Source: Nymphaea colorata
Lineage: Eukaryota; Streptophyta; Magnoliopsida; Nymphaeales; Nymphaeaceae
Reading direction: 5' to 3'
Assembly (NCBI RefSeq): GCF_008831285.2
Contig: NC_045138.2
Coordinates: 36,261,115-36,325,114, forward strand
Length of the DNA stretch: 64,000 bases
A program made the position numbers and the translations under genes. Below, one piece after another: positions 1-17,513 of the stretch. Numbering within the stretch: position 1 is the first letter of the stretch; each line of letters opens with the position of its first letter. Below the pieces are notes generated by a model. That model was not told where the DNA came from and did no database searches. It saw only the letters and a list, made by a program, of their open reading frames with translations.

Positions 1-389
1 GTTAATGCCATAAATTTGGTCGGAATTAGGTTAGTGTTGCTACCGAAGGGTTCGATTTTCTAAAGTTAAAAGTGGAGATTCTAAAAGTTTCATCTTGGCC
101 TTGTCCCCTGACCAAGATTTACAAGATTTATGATGGCTTTCTGTTGGTTTTTCTCGATCATGTTATCGAATGGTTTCTTTGTACTCCAAAGTCTTTTTTC
201 CATTTTTTGGGTTCTAATATTGAAAATGCTGACTGTGACATCTGGCTTTGATTCCACTGATTATCTGTAATCTATTGTTGTTTGAGGCGCCAAATTTTTC
301 CAAATGGACATCTCTTTTGGGTCAAAGTTGATAAACTCCGTTTACTTGTTTTAGGCTCTACTTATATTATTGTGCAATTTCACATGCAG

Positions 390-687
390 GAGCTGAATGT
401 GCCGGAAAAGGATGTGGAACAGCTTCTTGTGTCACTAATTTTGGATAATCGGATAAATGGGTATATCGACCAAGTGAATCGTTTATTGGAGCGTGGTGAC
501 AGGTGAACCATTACTGACAAGCTTATGTATTCTCTTTTTTATTGAACATCTAAAATCCCACGACGTTAAATTTGTTTGGCTTTCTTTTGGTAGGTCAAAG
601 GGTATGAAAAAATACTATGCAATTGACAAATGGAATGCTCAGTTGAAGTCCTTGAATCAGAGCATTGCTAATAGAGTAGGCTCATAG
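390..687 (+). CDS. CSN2: COP9 signalosome subunit 2, 3' end (partial gene)
   Basis: Two coding exons are visible, 390-502 and 594-687, joined through an Arg codon split 2+1; the gene runs off the left edge and bases 1-389 are intron. The 68 residues match the C-terminus of CSN2 (FUS12 in Arabidopsis), with ELNVPEKDVEQLL, LILDNRINGYIDQVN and KWNAQLKSLNQ. CSN2 is a PCI-domain scaffold subunit of the CSN complex, which removes RUB/NEDD8 from cullins and so tunes SCF-type ubiquitin ligases in the nucleus. The part seen covers the end of the PCI winged helix and the C-terminal helix that packs in the CSN helical bundle. The first exon starts in phase 0 after an intron ending TGCAG. The TAG stop is followed by a 3'UTR-like stretch with a 43-bp tandem repeat. 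Family assignment is firm; the upstream exons are outside the window. Confidence 0.93.
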
Positions 688-1100
688 GAAGGAGCGGTGA
701 TTTCATGTGCAGCCATTTTTGTTAACTGGTGTTGGCCTGCAGGTTTGTTCAGGAGTACTTGTTTAAATCTGTGCCCTGCTGTAGGTCAAGCTGTGGAAAA
801 TATGATTGGATGTAGACCTAAATGTTTGAATGTGTATTTTTAAGTAGAGCGGCATGTTCAAGTCCTTTATGAAGCAGTGTTGTTTTTTTTTTTGCCCGCC
901 AAATGGAGAACCCTCTGATTCTGTTGTTTTTTTTTCCCCCGCCAAATGGAGAACCTTCTGATTCTGTTGTTTTGATGAGGAATCCTATGTGACGACAAGT
1001 GATGTTTGTATTCTATCTTTGGAGAAGGAATAAACTGGTGGGATTTATGTATTTGGGCGACTGGTCGTAACAAGAACTTCCACCTCCACATGATGAACTC
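688..1100 (+). other. Probable 3'UTR and downstream flank of CSN2
   Basis: No coding continuation follows the stop at 687. The stretch is T-rich and contains a short tandem repeat at about 880-967. I see no single clear poly(A) signal, so the transcript end is not placed. Confidence 0.4.
880..967 (+). repeat. 43-bp tandem duplication, two copies
   Basis: Two copies of a unit reading T-run, then GCCAAATGGAGAACC, then CTGATTCTGTTG. The GCCAAATGGAG motif begins at 898 and again at 941, giving a period of 43. Only a few bases differ, mainly in the T/C run. It lies in the probable 3'UTR of CSN2. Confidence 0.75.
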
Positions 1101-4100
1101 GGTGTTTCCCCGGAATCTGGTGCAATTCTGAATCTTTCATGAGGTAGAAAATTCTGAAAATAGAAAGTGCAACATAAAAAGTGTGTTAAAGCAGTTCAAT
1201 TGAAGTCGTCTTTAGATGGCATTCTAAGAAATTGACATTTTGTGAAAATTAGTTTTTTTCATCAGTTTTTGGAACATGGTTTTGCGTGGTTAACAAGGCA
1301 AAGGCGACGCGTTTCTGTTGGGGAGATTCAGTTTATTCGCAAAAATTTAGAAGCGTTGTTTTGTCGATCGGGTGTCCCTCAAAAATGATATACGGTTATA
1401 GGAGCGGGCGATGAGCTTGTCGTCTGCATCGACCCTGGTGTGTTAGTTTGAGCTGAACATGATCTTGTAGGTGTATACTTGTTAACGGAAGTATTTAAAA
1501 TGATGCAGTTTTGAACTCTGAAGCACAACGGTGAAACTGTGTTTAAGGTCCATGTCTTATCCTGAATAAATGGATCAGGTTTGGATCAGCTGATAGCGAC
1601 TGAAGATAACACTCCTTTCCGGTACTTGTGGTCCTCTTTAGAACGCCCCTCAAGTGGCTTGAGTTATTTCACCCCATAATTCAACTGTAAACCCGAGGCA
1701 GGTTCACGTCTTCTTTTAATGGAATGAGTCTACACAATTGGTCGGGCTAATATTCTCTTCTTTGTTTTTTGTTTTTGGCTGAAGTGATTGTTTAAAGTTT
1801 TATTTTCGGCACAAAGATGACGCGTAGAAGATATAAGCAAATCTGCTTTCTCCGAATTAGGTAGGTTCTTATGGATTAATGAGCGGTGTTAATTGATTTA
1901 ATCGATTGAACAAGTCGCAATACTCCTCCCGAGATTTCGCATTTTCTAGTAACTGAAAAGTTCAGACTAAACAAATTGAAGATTTACGTCGATAAGTTCT
2001 AAGGAAAGAGAAACTAAAGCATATCCAATCCCACGGTCTGCCCAATTGAAGAGAAGGAGAAGGATAAAACCCCAGTATAAAAACAAAATGAAAAAAAGAA
2101 AAGAAAAATGCAAAAGCACCGGTTTTTCGAAAGAGCAAAGTCATTGTCAAGATAAAAAGTACCATAAATCGAAAAGCAAAATCCCGCCGGTATGCCCTAC
2201 ACGTCAGATGTACCTTTTCTTAATTTTGGATGAGCAGAAGAAAACTCCACCACGCGAGTGAGAAGTTGAAACCCTTTTCTTTTCCTTTTGCTCATGTCAA
2301 CTTGGGGATCTAGGTGAACTTATCGATACAACGTTAGCATCTGCCACTATTTGTAGTGCATCCAAGTGCGGCAAGGATTATAGGGATTTGAGACTCGGAG
2401 CCATGAGTGGCCTTCTTGCCGGATTGCACTGCGCCTCTCAGGGCAAGTCATATGTACTTTGCACTAGAAAAAGACTCAGTAAGCTCGATAACATGACATG
2501 TTGCCAGCAATAATGTTGAGTTGCGATGTTCTAGCGTGCTAAAAGTTTCAAGGAAGCATAAACTTGGTAACCAAGTTCATGCAACTCGAAGGGTTGGTAG
2601 AACTAACGAGAGCCACGAGTCGCTTGTTTTGAAAGCAAGCTTACCTTGTTTGCGGCGTCAAAGAGGCATGCAACTTCTTTTTTGCCTTCGTGAGCTGGAG
2701 TGGATTGACCTGTCCTGTCGTAATCCGGGCCCCTTGGTGAATGCCAATGTGACCTCATTTCTGAGTTGGAAAGGAGCTTTTTTATCCACTCCAATTATGT
2801 GGATTCGAGAAGAAGGTCAGGCGATGCAACTTAAAGGGTTGTTAGAACTATTATATTACATACTGTTTCATAAACCTGCTCCAAAAATAAGAGTCGATTC
2901 ATGAAACACTAGCAGTAAGTAACTGTTCCATTGACCAAATACATAACTGTTTCATTAGCCAAGCGGCTCCTTGGAGGTTTACTTCCAATTCGTGGCAAAT
3001 TTTCTTCAAGTTTGGCTACAGTTTACAAGATTGGTAACTGTGAACAAGGAGCCCCAGCAAAGTAGAATCCTGCTATTTGCTCATTGCAGTTCTTGACTCC
3101 ACTGCTTATCTAGAACGGAGTGCCGAAGATAGAAATTGGGAAGTCCCTTAAGTGGGATCTGCATCCTTTGTTTATACATATATATAATTATTTGGTCAAT
3201 TAAAAGTGGGGGTGACGTTCATGATGAAAACAGGTTGTCTGGTGAAGTCGCTTAGCTTCGAAGTGACGACTTGTTGGAAGAGAAAACAAGCAGTCATGTT
3301 TTTCTTTTCCTATATATATATATATATAGATGTTGAGCGTTCAGACTTGTTGCGGCGCCACAGAGGGGGAGGCGGTGGTGGCAGGCAGGGCGTCTCGATG
3401 CCGTGCCGTTTTTTTTCTTTAAAAAACGAAAACAAATTCAAGGTGCCGGCAGGAGAGGAGAGTTTGGCCCTTGAAACGTTCCACTTCTCGACCGCCATAA
3501 AATTTCTCAGCTGCAGTACGAGAACACGGGATCCAAGGGCTGGGGAATCTGAACTGTGAGCTCATGTGAAAATGAATGGAGCAGAAGTACTATTTAAAGA
3601 TCATCAGGCATAAAGCTCTCAAGTTCTCAACAATGGAGTTGGCATCTTGTTCTTCATTGCTAAATCGTCCATTTAATTTTGTTGCAAAGAGAAGCCCCCA
3701 GGTTGAAGATCAGAAAATCTTCCACCGTTCATATTTTTAAATGCAGTGGTAGGGGTCTGCTCTGCTTACATCTGGGTAGGAGAAAGTTCACTGGTCCCAA
3801 GATCCTTTTGATCCACTTATTATATTCTTCAGTTCTTGGACTTATCGAAAGGTTTACTTTCTCATGTAACCTCAAGGAAGAAGAGGTAAAAATCATGTTC
3901 TATTCACAGTGAAACAAAAATCCCACCAATATCTTGTAGGCTTTGCTTATTATAGGGAGGAGCTTATTTCACTAGGATCATGGCCTAATGGCCTTACATG
4001 AAATCCAGAGAGGGGAAAAAAAAACTATTCCAGAAGCTTCTTGGCAGGTTTTCCTTCCCTGGAGGATGAAAGATTGTTGGGTCGCTGACGTGGAGAAGTA

Positions 4101-5039
4101 GATCGCCGCTTATCGAATTTGAAACGTGAAAAGTGGTTGTTGTGGACGACCCACCAAACTCTGAGTTTTTCTCTGGTCCGTAGCCCAAAACTATGGACAA
4201 CTCTTAAATGGCTGGTAAGACATCACCATCAAAAGATGATCTGGAACAGAGAAATTGGGTTCGCTACTTCTGTCAGGCATTTATGATTTATTAAAAGAAG
4301 GCCTGGACAGAAGTTGAGCAAATAAAGCCCTATGAATGTACTTGGTATGATTCTTTTATAAACAACGACTCTTGGATCGTTGTCTTTCGCTTTTTACACG
4401 ACAAATTAAGAGGAATCAATGGCTTTATATGTCATATACTAACGTAGGGAGCAAAGAGCCACTAGAGGGTTTGCTTGGTAGAGTGATTTCGCAATCAAGT
4501 TCTACGGAGAGTAACTTTGTAAACAAGCCGAAACATGTGCGGTCTGACTATGAGGTTTTAGGACAACTTGTCTTGTCTTCATAGATTTTAATAATTCATA
4601 TTTTTTAAATTAATTAAGTCAATATCACATGCTCAAATCATAGTTGGCAAACCCGTGACTCGGACTCGGAGCGGCCAGGTCAGTAGGTCAAGTTAGGATA
4701 GAGGGAATGTTATGCATGACTTATGGGAAAATTTCATTTTGTCAAAGCTGGGTTTTCAACCAGACATGTTTTAAATGCAGTTTTGGCGTCACCCAAGTGA
4801 GACTTTTATGAGAATCTTTAGTTACTTCCATTTGGAATGATTTTTCATGAGAAAAGAGATCTTTTCTAGCAAAAACTGAGGTGGCCCTAAGGTTACCTAG
4901 GGGAACAGTCCAAAAGTTGGCAGACTTGACCATGCAATTGAAAAGAACTGTTGAATGGACTTGGAAAAACATGGAAGCATATTCTTAAAGAGTGTTCTTC
5001 CAAAGGGGTGGAATATTACATTGTAACTCAAAGTTGTTT
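1101..5039. other. Intergenic, no gene supported
   Basis: No open frame here resembles a known family and none assembles into exons. The longest (127 codons near 2.5-2.9 kb) has no recognisable domain. A (TA)9 run lies at 3311-3328. A diverged short repeat of the pattern GCAACT-AAGGGTTG-TAGAACTA occurs near 2580 and again near 2825. A GC-richer patch near 4650-4690 has the look of transposon-derived DNA but gives no family. Confidence 0.5.
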
Positions 5040-5399
5040 TCCTATCCCTCACAAGCCACCCCCCTTGTGAGGATTTTTATAAAATCATTGCTTAAGTCAC
5101 CAATCTTAAATAACAATAAAAAATTACCCAAAGAGGTGGAGGCTCCACTTCCTCTAAAGGCTCGTGTTTGAAATTTGGTGTGTTCTAACTCTAAACCATA
5201 AAAGGTCTCAAAGCATAATCCGTGAACCCAAGAGGCGGGCACAAGGGAGGAGCAATAGCCTCTCTTAGGAGCGGTGGAATGAACCACTCACCATTAACAA
5301 AAAGAAAAAAAAATAACAATAAAAAGGCAAAGATGGGTAACATCATTATTCACTATTATATTTATACAAAGAGGCACCTAGTTAATTTATAACATCATT

Positions 5400-6110
5400 T
5401 ACAACCGGTAAAACAAGTTTCTTGCAAGAGTTGGTCGTTGAAGCACATGCGACCCAATGCAATGCCAAGGGTGAAGCACTATTTTTAACACTCCCTCAAA
5501 TTGGTGTGTGAAGATTTATGGCACTTAATTTGCATAATAGATGATTAGTAAATAAATCAGCTATTTGATCTTTACTTTGAATGTAACATGTTAGTATTAT
5601 CCCTTGAAGCATTTTTTCTCTCACAACTAGGCAATCAAGTTTGATATGTCTTGTTCGTTCGTGAAACATTTGCAGCTTGTAGATATTTGATTGAAACCCA
5701 AGTCATGTAATAAATATTTTAACCATGTTATCTCACACACTAAGTTTGCCATGGATCTATATTATGCCTCTGTGGATGAGTGTGAATTGTGTTTTCCACT
5801 GACCCAAGAAAAATACAATAGCCAGTGACAAAGCCTCGTGTTTGTTGACATGTGGTCCAATCTGAGTCACAAAAACAAAAGGCACTTAACTTTATATTAT
5901 TTTCTTTGTTCATAATAATGCCATGACCAGAGCATTTATTGAGGTAGCAGATGACACAAAGCACTGCTTGTAAATGTGGTAGTCATGGTTATTAGCTTAA
6001 TACATGCATAACATATTGTATGTCTAGTTAAGTAATGGTCAAATATATTAATCTCTCAACAATTGGATGGTATTGTGTCGGATCCTTAATGAAGGAAGTC
6101 TCTCTGATCA
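5400..6110 (-). mobile_element. Ty1/copia LTR-retrotransposon fossil, 3' part of pol
   Basis: Read on the minus strand, this stretch carries the end of a copia-type polyprotein. Pieces of the reverse transcriptase end are recognisable (a DPTQY motif and RLIYLT), followed by the RNase H start (LSAF, SDW, TGYCIFLG) and the C-terminal ADLFT-type motif before the polypurine/LTR side. The element is broken, with many breaks, and looks old: only a remnant of pol is left and I recognise no intact gag, integrase or paired LTRs. It lies between CSN2 and the CIPK gene. The outer limits are approximate. Confidence 0.8.
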
Positions 6111-7715
6111 AACTCCAAACCATGTTTTTGCTTCATTGAAGTGTTTGTTTTTGCTCCCAAAAGTCATGCTTCATAAATAATGTAAAATAATGTCATTTTT
6201 TGTCAAGAAATGTATTTCATTTAGATGGTAAAATAAAATATTCCTCTTACTCATGGAAATTAGAATGGTGACATGATATCCACTTTAGAGTCGTAGTTAG
6301 GCTGGCAAGGAAAATACATTGTGTTTCTTTATGAACGTATATTGTTTCAAATACTCAGCTAATGCGAAGAAAATATGGTCCAAGTCAGATCTAATCGGAT
6401 GAGGATTCAAGCTTCAAATATGTCTGACTCTTTTCTTTGCAAAAAGATTTTAACAAATCTCAACTTGCCTTAGGAAAAACGTTAAACAACGGGGAGGCTG
6501 CTTTAGTTAGTTAGTAATATATATATATATATACGCTCATTTTTTTTTTAGCTTATACCGTTTATTTTGTTTGGAAATTGAAAGAAGCCCGTAACTAACA
6601 TGTCGGACGAGGGGTTTTACCGTGCCGTGTGCTTCCAAAAGAATTCAGATCTGACGTCCCCTCGACTCTTTAAAAGCAGACAAATACTTTAATGAGAAAA
6701 CAGCTGGCTGCACACTGCATGGGTCATCATCAATTGGGTTGATCGATGATATATATTAAATTGGCATCTGTCTTATAAGGCAGGTCCGTCGTAGCATTAA
6801 CACTTGTGTACATTTGCCTTGTTTTTCCTTTCTTGAAGGGGTGGCACATGGCACATCATGTGTTGAAAACTCACTTTAAAAATGTTTACATGTCAAAATG
6901 GTCATCAGAAAATTATATATTTACATGCTATTATTACCAATTGTCCTTGTATCGGTTTGGGTGCCCAAAAAAAAAAAACTACCAATAAGTAAAAACTTGC
7001 TGAAATTAAATTTGTCCAAATTTTCCTTATTCTGACTATGAATAAAGAACTTTCAAGTTTCAGCACTGGTGGAACTACGTGGTGGTCTTCACAGAATTTG
7101 TTTACTTTATTTTAATTCTTTGATATATTTGATTGTTTATATATAAGTACTCTTAAAAAAAATTAAAAGACATTAAAGTAATGTCCCTCCAATCAAAACT
7201 TGTGAATTAGCCAGTGTGTTTCGGTGTTTCAATGAATGCTAGTGCTGATGAACACATAGCTCTTGATTCACTTGGTCCACGACTGTGCGGGTCAAAATCC
7301 TATAGTTTTGAGTCGGTGGTAGGGCCAAGTCGGGATGTGTGAACATGTAAAATTGTAATTGATAAGGGCATAAATGTCATTTCACGTATACATAATAGCC
7401 GACAAGATGGAAAAAATAAATTGACCAAAAAAGTTTAAGTGACAAGTTGTCAGGGATATATCAAGATGCCTGTGTGTGAGAGAGAAAGATTTGATAATCC
7501 ATAGGCACAAATATATAAAATTGTAGCTGATAAGAGATCTGCATCTTATTGGTATATAGATCTGCCTATCAAATGCTCAATCCCAATGAAGGCCGATTGA
7601 ACTCGTTTATTGAGGATGGCAGCAGAGGAGGGTAGGACTGCAAACAAGTCAAAGTCAAATCTGAAACGCCACAATGTATTTGGTTGAACCAAGTCTGATC
7701 CACCCCAAGAATACC

Positions 7716-7749
<34 letters not shown>

Positions 7750-9400
7750 CAAGAATAGAAGAAAGAGAACATTTTTTTTTCATTTGTGACTTGACAAGAG
7801 AATGCACTCCTTTCAGTCAGATCTCAAATCCGTGGTTTCAATGTCGCAAATATTTGAAAACCATAGATTTGAAATCAACATTGTAGACTCTATCATGCCC
7901 TTTAACTTTTCATAATTGTCACCCAATTTTTTACTACTCGATCCTTCTGTTAAAATAACAGGAATCTTTTGAATATTTTAAATGTACACGTATAATTTAA
8001 TAAAAATTATGATATATTTTTTTAGCTTTTAAATTCATCTCACTTGTCGAAAAGACATGGTTTTCCTGTCAAACAACAAGCTTTTCTGCATTATTATTAT
8101 TATTTTTTTAAATAAACCGAGATTGATTCCAAGCGCTTCTCTTTTCTGCTGAGGCAACTTGTGTTGAACCAACCAGCATTGAATCACCACTTGCTAAAAG
8201 CAAATGGTGTTTTCTAAGTCTAATGACTGTTGGGATTTGTGAATGCCCACTGTTAGGGAAGGAAGCATTTCTACGTTTCTTTCCTGTCGCTTGATTTTTT
8301 TATCCAATTCCCTCGGCTGCTCAGCTGTCTGTCTGACTGACATGGATCATAGCTGGAACCTAAATCCAGTGTCCGGCACCGGGATTTCACGGTATACCCA
8401 GTAATTGTTCCGTCCATACTATTTGTAAGCCATCTCCTAACAGGTAATTGTTAAAATCAATGTGAATAGTAACTAGAATCAGATTTGTTCGATTCCCATG
8501 TCTCATGCTTTCTTGATTTTTCTTTGTAATTTCAACTTTTCCTTATTTGTTAGTTTTTTGTTTATTAGTTTTTCAATTAAAAAAATGTTATTTTAGCTTG
8601 GCATGATCTGTTAATAATTGAAACTCTAATATGATGTGGCTGATTTGGAATGTTTTTGTCTATCAATTTCATTTGAAAACCAACTTTCGACAACGTTGGT
8701 AATGGGTTCCTCTTCGGTTTGAGAGGTGTTTGATGGCAGGGAATGTTTTAACAGTCGGTGTTTTCAGTTTGAGTTGAAATTCAGAAAAAAACAGTACATT
8801 TTCTATAAAAATCAAATAAAAAGTGACAATTTCTTTCAGTAGTACAGCCGGACCAGTTCAGTCAAACATCAACCATCCCTTGAAATAAATGGTTTACAAA
8901 CCTGAACGGGTGAAATTTCATCCGTTGGTTCGTCCTACAATCAACTAGTCACCTCAGAAAAGCTGTTTCTTGGGAAAAAAATTATCAGGCTTCGAGGATT
9001 CCGAACATTTTTAGAAAACAGTGGAAACTTTCGACGGCAGTACGACACGAAAAAATTTACCATCCGTCGGACGCCCCGGCCCGGCCCTTCCCCTCCATAC
9101 ATCCATCGTCATATAATTAGCAGCAGAGCAGCTGCTATTTTGTCTGATAAGATATTGTGAAAGAGCAGAGTCTGGTCGTTTATAATTTTTACCATGAAAA
9201 TTTACAGAGAAAAGTGGTTTCCTGAGTGTTGGTGCCTGTACCTAGCATGTTAAAGATAAAGCGGTAGGTGGAAGATTTACATCTCTTCGGGAGGTACAGA
9301 GGGTACTTCTTGGCTTTCTTGCTGGCTGTCCATATTAGACTAACAGATGGACACAAAGTTTGACAGGGAACTCGTCGTTTACCCTTTTCAGCTTTCAGAG
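6111..9400. other. Intergenic, no gene supported
   Basis: AT-rich DNA with a (TA)n run near 6517-6532 and a (CT)n run at about 7718-7746. No open frame over about 70 codons and none with a recognisable domain. The right end grades into the upstream region of the CIPK gene. Confidence 0.5.
7718..7746. repeat. (CT)n microsatellite
   Basis: About 14 uninterrupted CT units in intergenic DNA. Confidence 0.9.
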
Positions 9401-10082
9401 AGAGAAAAAGGAAGCCGGGGTGTTAAAAGGTGGGGGTGGAGGAGGTGGGGGAGAACATTCGGGCATGCATTTTCAGCAAGGCTTGGTGGCAGAGGAGTTG
9501 GAAAGTTTGCGTTAAGAACTTAAGATCTCTTGTGAGCTGGTGCTGGGCACAATACAGGGGAACCTTTCTTTCTTTTCCTCTCCTGTTGCAAGTTTTCGCT
9601 CTGGATTTGTTCTAAAATATTTAACAGGCAAGTTAAGAAGAGATTTACCAAGCTGGGGCCATATTGGGTTTGTAGTTAATATCACGTGAAAGGACTACTT
9701 TTGAATGGTAGTTAATTCGAGGGCATGGGTCCTTCATATAGGCCTTCTGTCAGACTGCCGTTGAACAAAGTTTGAGGGTTCAGTCGGGTTGGATGGTGTT
9801 TTCCTTCTTCATTGAGGCTTGAAAAGGTTGGGGATTGGTTTTTTTTAATTTGGGTAGGCAGCTGGTTGCAGGGCAAAGATCTATCTCTGCAATTTTATTA
9901 CAGGTGCGGGTCTTCATTCCAGTGGCTGACACAACCAACTTCAGCTATCTGAACAGTGATTTTGTCGGGCACTTTAATATCATCAGGTGCTACAACTTCC
10001 GGTGATTTAGAGGCCGGAAGCTCAAGCCTGTGAAGTTCTTCTGTTTGTTCACAGCAAGGCATAACCGTGGGATTTCTGTAGA
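9401..10082 (+). promoter_or_regulatory. Upstream region and 5'UTR of the CIPK gene
   Basis: A pyrimidine- and G-rich leader-like stretch precedes the ATG at 10083. The start codon is supported because the very next codons match the CIPK3 N-terminus. I cannot place the transcription start or say whether a 5'UTR intron exists, though an acceptor-like TTATTACAG ends near 9902. Confidence 0.35.
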
Positions 10083-14393
<4,311 letters not shown>

Positions 14394-17300
14394 CAGTAGA
14401 GTTGTACATAGCGTGCAGCGTGCGTCAATTTTAAAGTTAGTTATTTCCCAAATTTTTGAGATGGCACCAACACCATCCCTGTTGGTGTATGTAGCTTGGA
14501 CCTTTTACTGTTCATGTGACCGCGAAAAAAAATATACATATGTATATAAAGATGGAACTTTCTGTAATGCGGAATGCGGACTGGACTTCTAGATCTTAAC
14601 AATTCTGACTTCTCTCCTTTTACTGAAGCTCAGAGTCGAGCATTTAATAATGACAAAGATAAAAAAAAAAGATTATATAAAAATGGTGCAGAAAAATATA
14701 ATTTGCTTGTGACTGGATGTTGATAATGACACCGGATGATGATCAAATGACATAAGAAGCTCTTGGAATTGACACGAGAGGATAGAGATGGGCCAGATGG
14801 CTCTTGCTTCCATGCTCCCATGACAGAATCTTGCAAGATTGGTCTACCTTGATTACTCCCGCACCTTCACATACGTGGAATTAGACGAAAATGACAACTA
14901 ATCCTAATCCTACCATCTGCATCCTCCTCCTCATTTTTTCTACAATTTTGTCTCTGCCACTGGTTTTCCTCTATTTATCTCATTTTCTCCCTAGAATTTT
15001 CCTCTTCCCGTAACTGAATCGTGTAGAGATCTGTGCGTATGTGGTGCAGAATTCACGACTGTCCAGAATGAGAGTTATCCTTTTCTTTGCAAAAAATTGA
15101 CTTTTTTGATCGCATTTTGACTGAGTATCAGCCAAAAGATAGAATGTCGTATATTTTTGTATTTTATTTCTCTTCCCATTCATTGGCAGGATGCCCGTCT
15201 GCATAAAGCTTTACGGCTTTTCCGCAGTGGACAAATTAATTCGAACTTTTCGGGATACCTGCGTGCTTGAACAGGGTCGGAGGCAAACCTCACTGGTAAT
15301 AGGGAATCTCGTTTACCAACTTTGTTACTTCCAACATTTTTCATGAGATGTTCGCCCACAAGAAACTTTAAAGAAGATCGTCTACCATTTATGGGGGTCT
15401 GTTTACATCCAGCTAATTATTTCAAGATAAGAACATTGAGAAATCAGAATATCAAAGATGATCAAAACCTCGGCAACATATTTTGGTATAACCATATTGT
15501 GGGTAGCTTTTAAATTCACTGCATTTCAAAAAATATCCACCTAGACTCATCATAAATTTCTTCAACGTTCAACCACCCTGTTTATATCAATTTCTTCCAT
15601 GCATACAAAATCATCCATGTTTTCTTGGACAAGTTGATGCATGAGAAGGCCCTGTCAAAAGCAACCTTCCTGGCTTGTCTAGGTTTCTTTAGACAAGTTG
15701 CTGCACCAAAACATCCAAGTTATTCCAAATATCCCAAATTCTCTCTGCTTTCTAGGACAAAAAGTTTGATACAATATGCGAAAGCGTCAGATCAAGAGGG
15801 TCCGATGTCGACCATTGGACGGTCCAGATTTATCGCATTCTGGACCTGTAAATTGTGGGGTCCAATTGGCCTGTAACCGAAATCCGACCACCATTCTGAA
15901 AAACTTCAGGAAACCATGTGGGAAGGTGAGGTACAACAAGTCATCCCCCTTGGGTCGCGCTCTTCTTTCGAGCGGGAGCCGTCCATCTATGTAACGTTTT
16001 CATGAATTTGTGCATCTCAGCCGTCCGATTGGGGTGGGGCCGGCCTCGGTAACGGCTATCTCGACCCCCACACCGACTCTCCGCTACTTGGAGAGCAACA
16101 GAAACCACTTTGGTTTAACTCTGGTTAACTTCTGACCTTGGTTTGGCAAGCAAGTTGGTGCCGCATGAGGTGGATCCAAGACAGCACGAAATTGGATTGA
16201 ATACAGCCAAAATGAGAATATATGGACCCTTTTTGAACAGCCTTGGGATTCGCTCAATTGAAAATGTTTCAATTGCTTTATTTTTTTCTTTTTCTTGCTG
16301 TTTTTGGGCTTTTATATACAAAAAGTACAAACAAATTTGCTTAAACATGTCACAGAGAGAGAATAGGTTTGGCATACATAAAATCCGCTCGAAATCTCCT
16401 GTATTTGCTTCCCTGCTTAACATTAATGACACATTTAATATTATTTATGTTAACATATTCTAAGGCTCCTAAATTCCTAATGACTTAACAAATTTTCTTT
16501 TCTTTTAGAGTCCAAAGTTTTCTTGTTTTGGCTTTCTTTTTCGAAAGGTAGGTCCTAATCCTCTCGTTCATACAGAAAGATTTGCTTTTCTCTCATTCTC
16601 TGTCTCACTTTTTATTAACGATGCAATATCCCTAGGAAAATCTGACGTATTATATTATACTTTGCTTTACTGAACCCTTTTTTACCTCTCACCCAAAAAA
16701 AATAGTCTGATCTTTAAAGAGTTCCTTATCTACATATTAAGGAGAAAACATGCTAAATTAAACATTGTTCTTTAACCAAAAGGTTTCCTAATAGTTGGCA
16801 AAATGTTCATCAAATGAAGCATAGGATTTACAATCATAGTTCATGCGGGGAACTTTATTATAGCAGGGTATAAAGCAGGTCAAAAACATCCTCCGAAGGA
16901 AGAAGAGACTGGAGTAAGGCAAAGCTATGACATCATATCAAAAGCCAACAACAAACACACATAAATATAAACGCTGTGCTTTTTTATATATAAGTTTTTT
17001 TTAAATGCTTTACACTAATATCTATATTCTTATTCAATTGAGCATGAAGTTTATCCAATCGTCTAAATGAGAGGTTGACCTTTGCCCTCAGAGTCTAAGG
17101 CTGTGTTGGTGCCAAATAAGCTTGCTGCAATTCTCAGATACGAAAAAACCTGTGATTTGGTATCACATAAGTTAATCAAAAGGTTTTTTTCTTTTTCTTT
17201 TTTTGAAGAAAATACAAGAGTCCAATTTTTTGTGTATCTTCTTTGCTTCGCAAAACACATCTTTTGAAGAACGGTTGGAAGCTCTTACCAAACTCCCATT

Positions 17301-17456
17301 TTTTGAAGTGGAAGAAGAAGAAACCAAATATATGAATTAATGCACGAATCTCTCCTACCATTTTGAGTGCAATCAATCAAATACAACTACGTTTGGGCAT
17401 CTTAAGAAAATGCTTTTCACCAGACAAGAATTAGGCCGACCCCTGCCATCCAACAC

Positions 17457-17513
<57 letters not shown>

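Noticed and set aside
2521-2904. 127-codon open frame on the plus strand
   Set aside because: No domain, no homologue recognised, no exon partners, and composition like the surrounding intergenic DNA.
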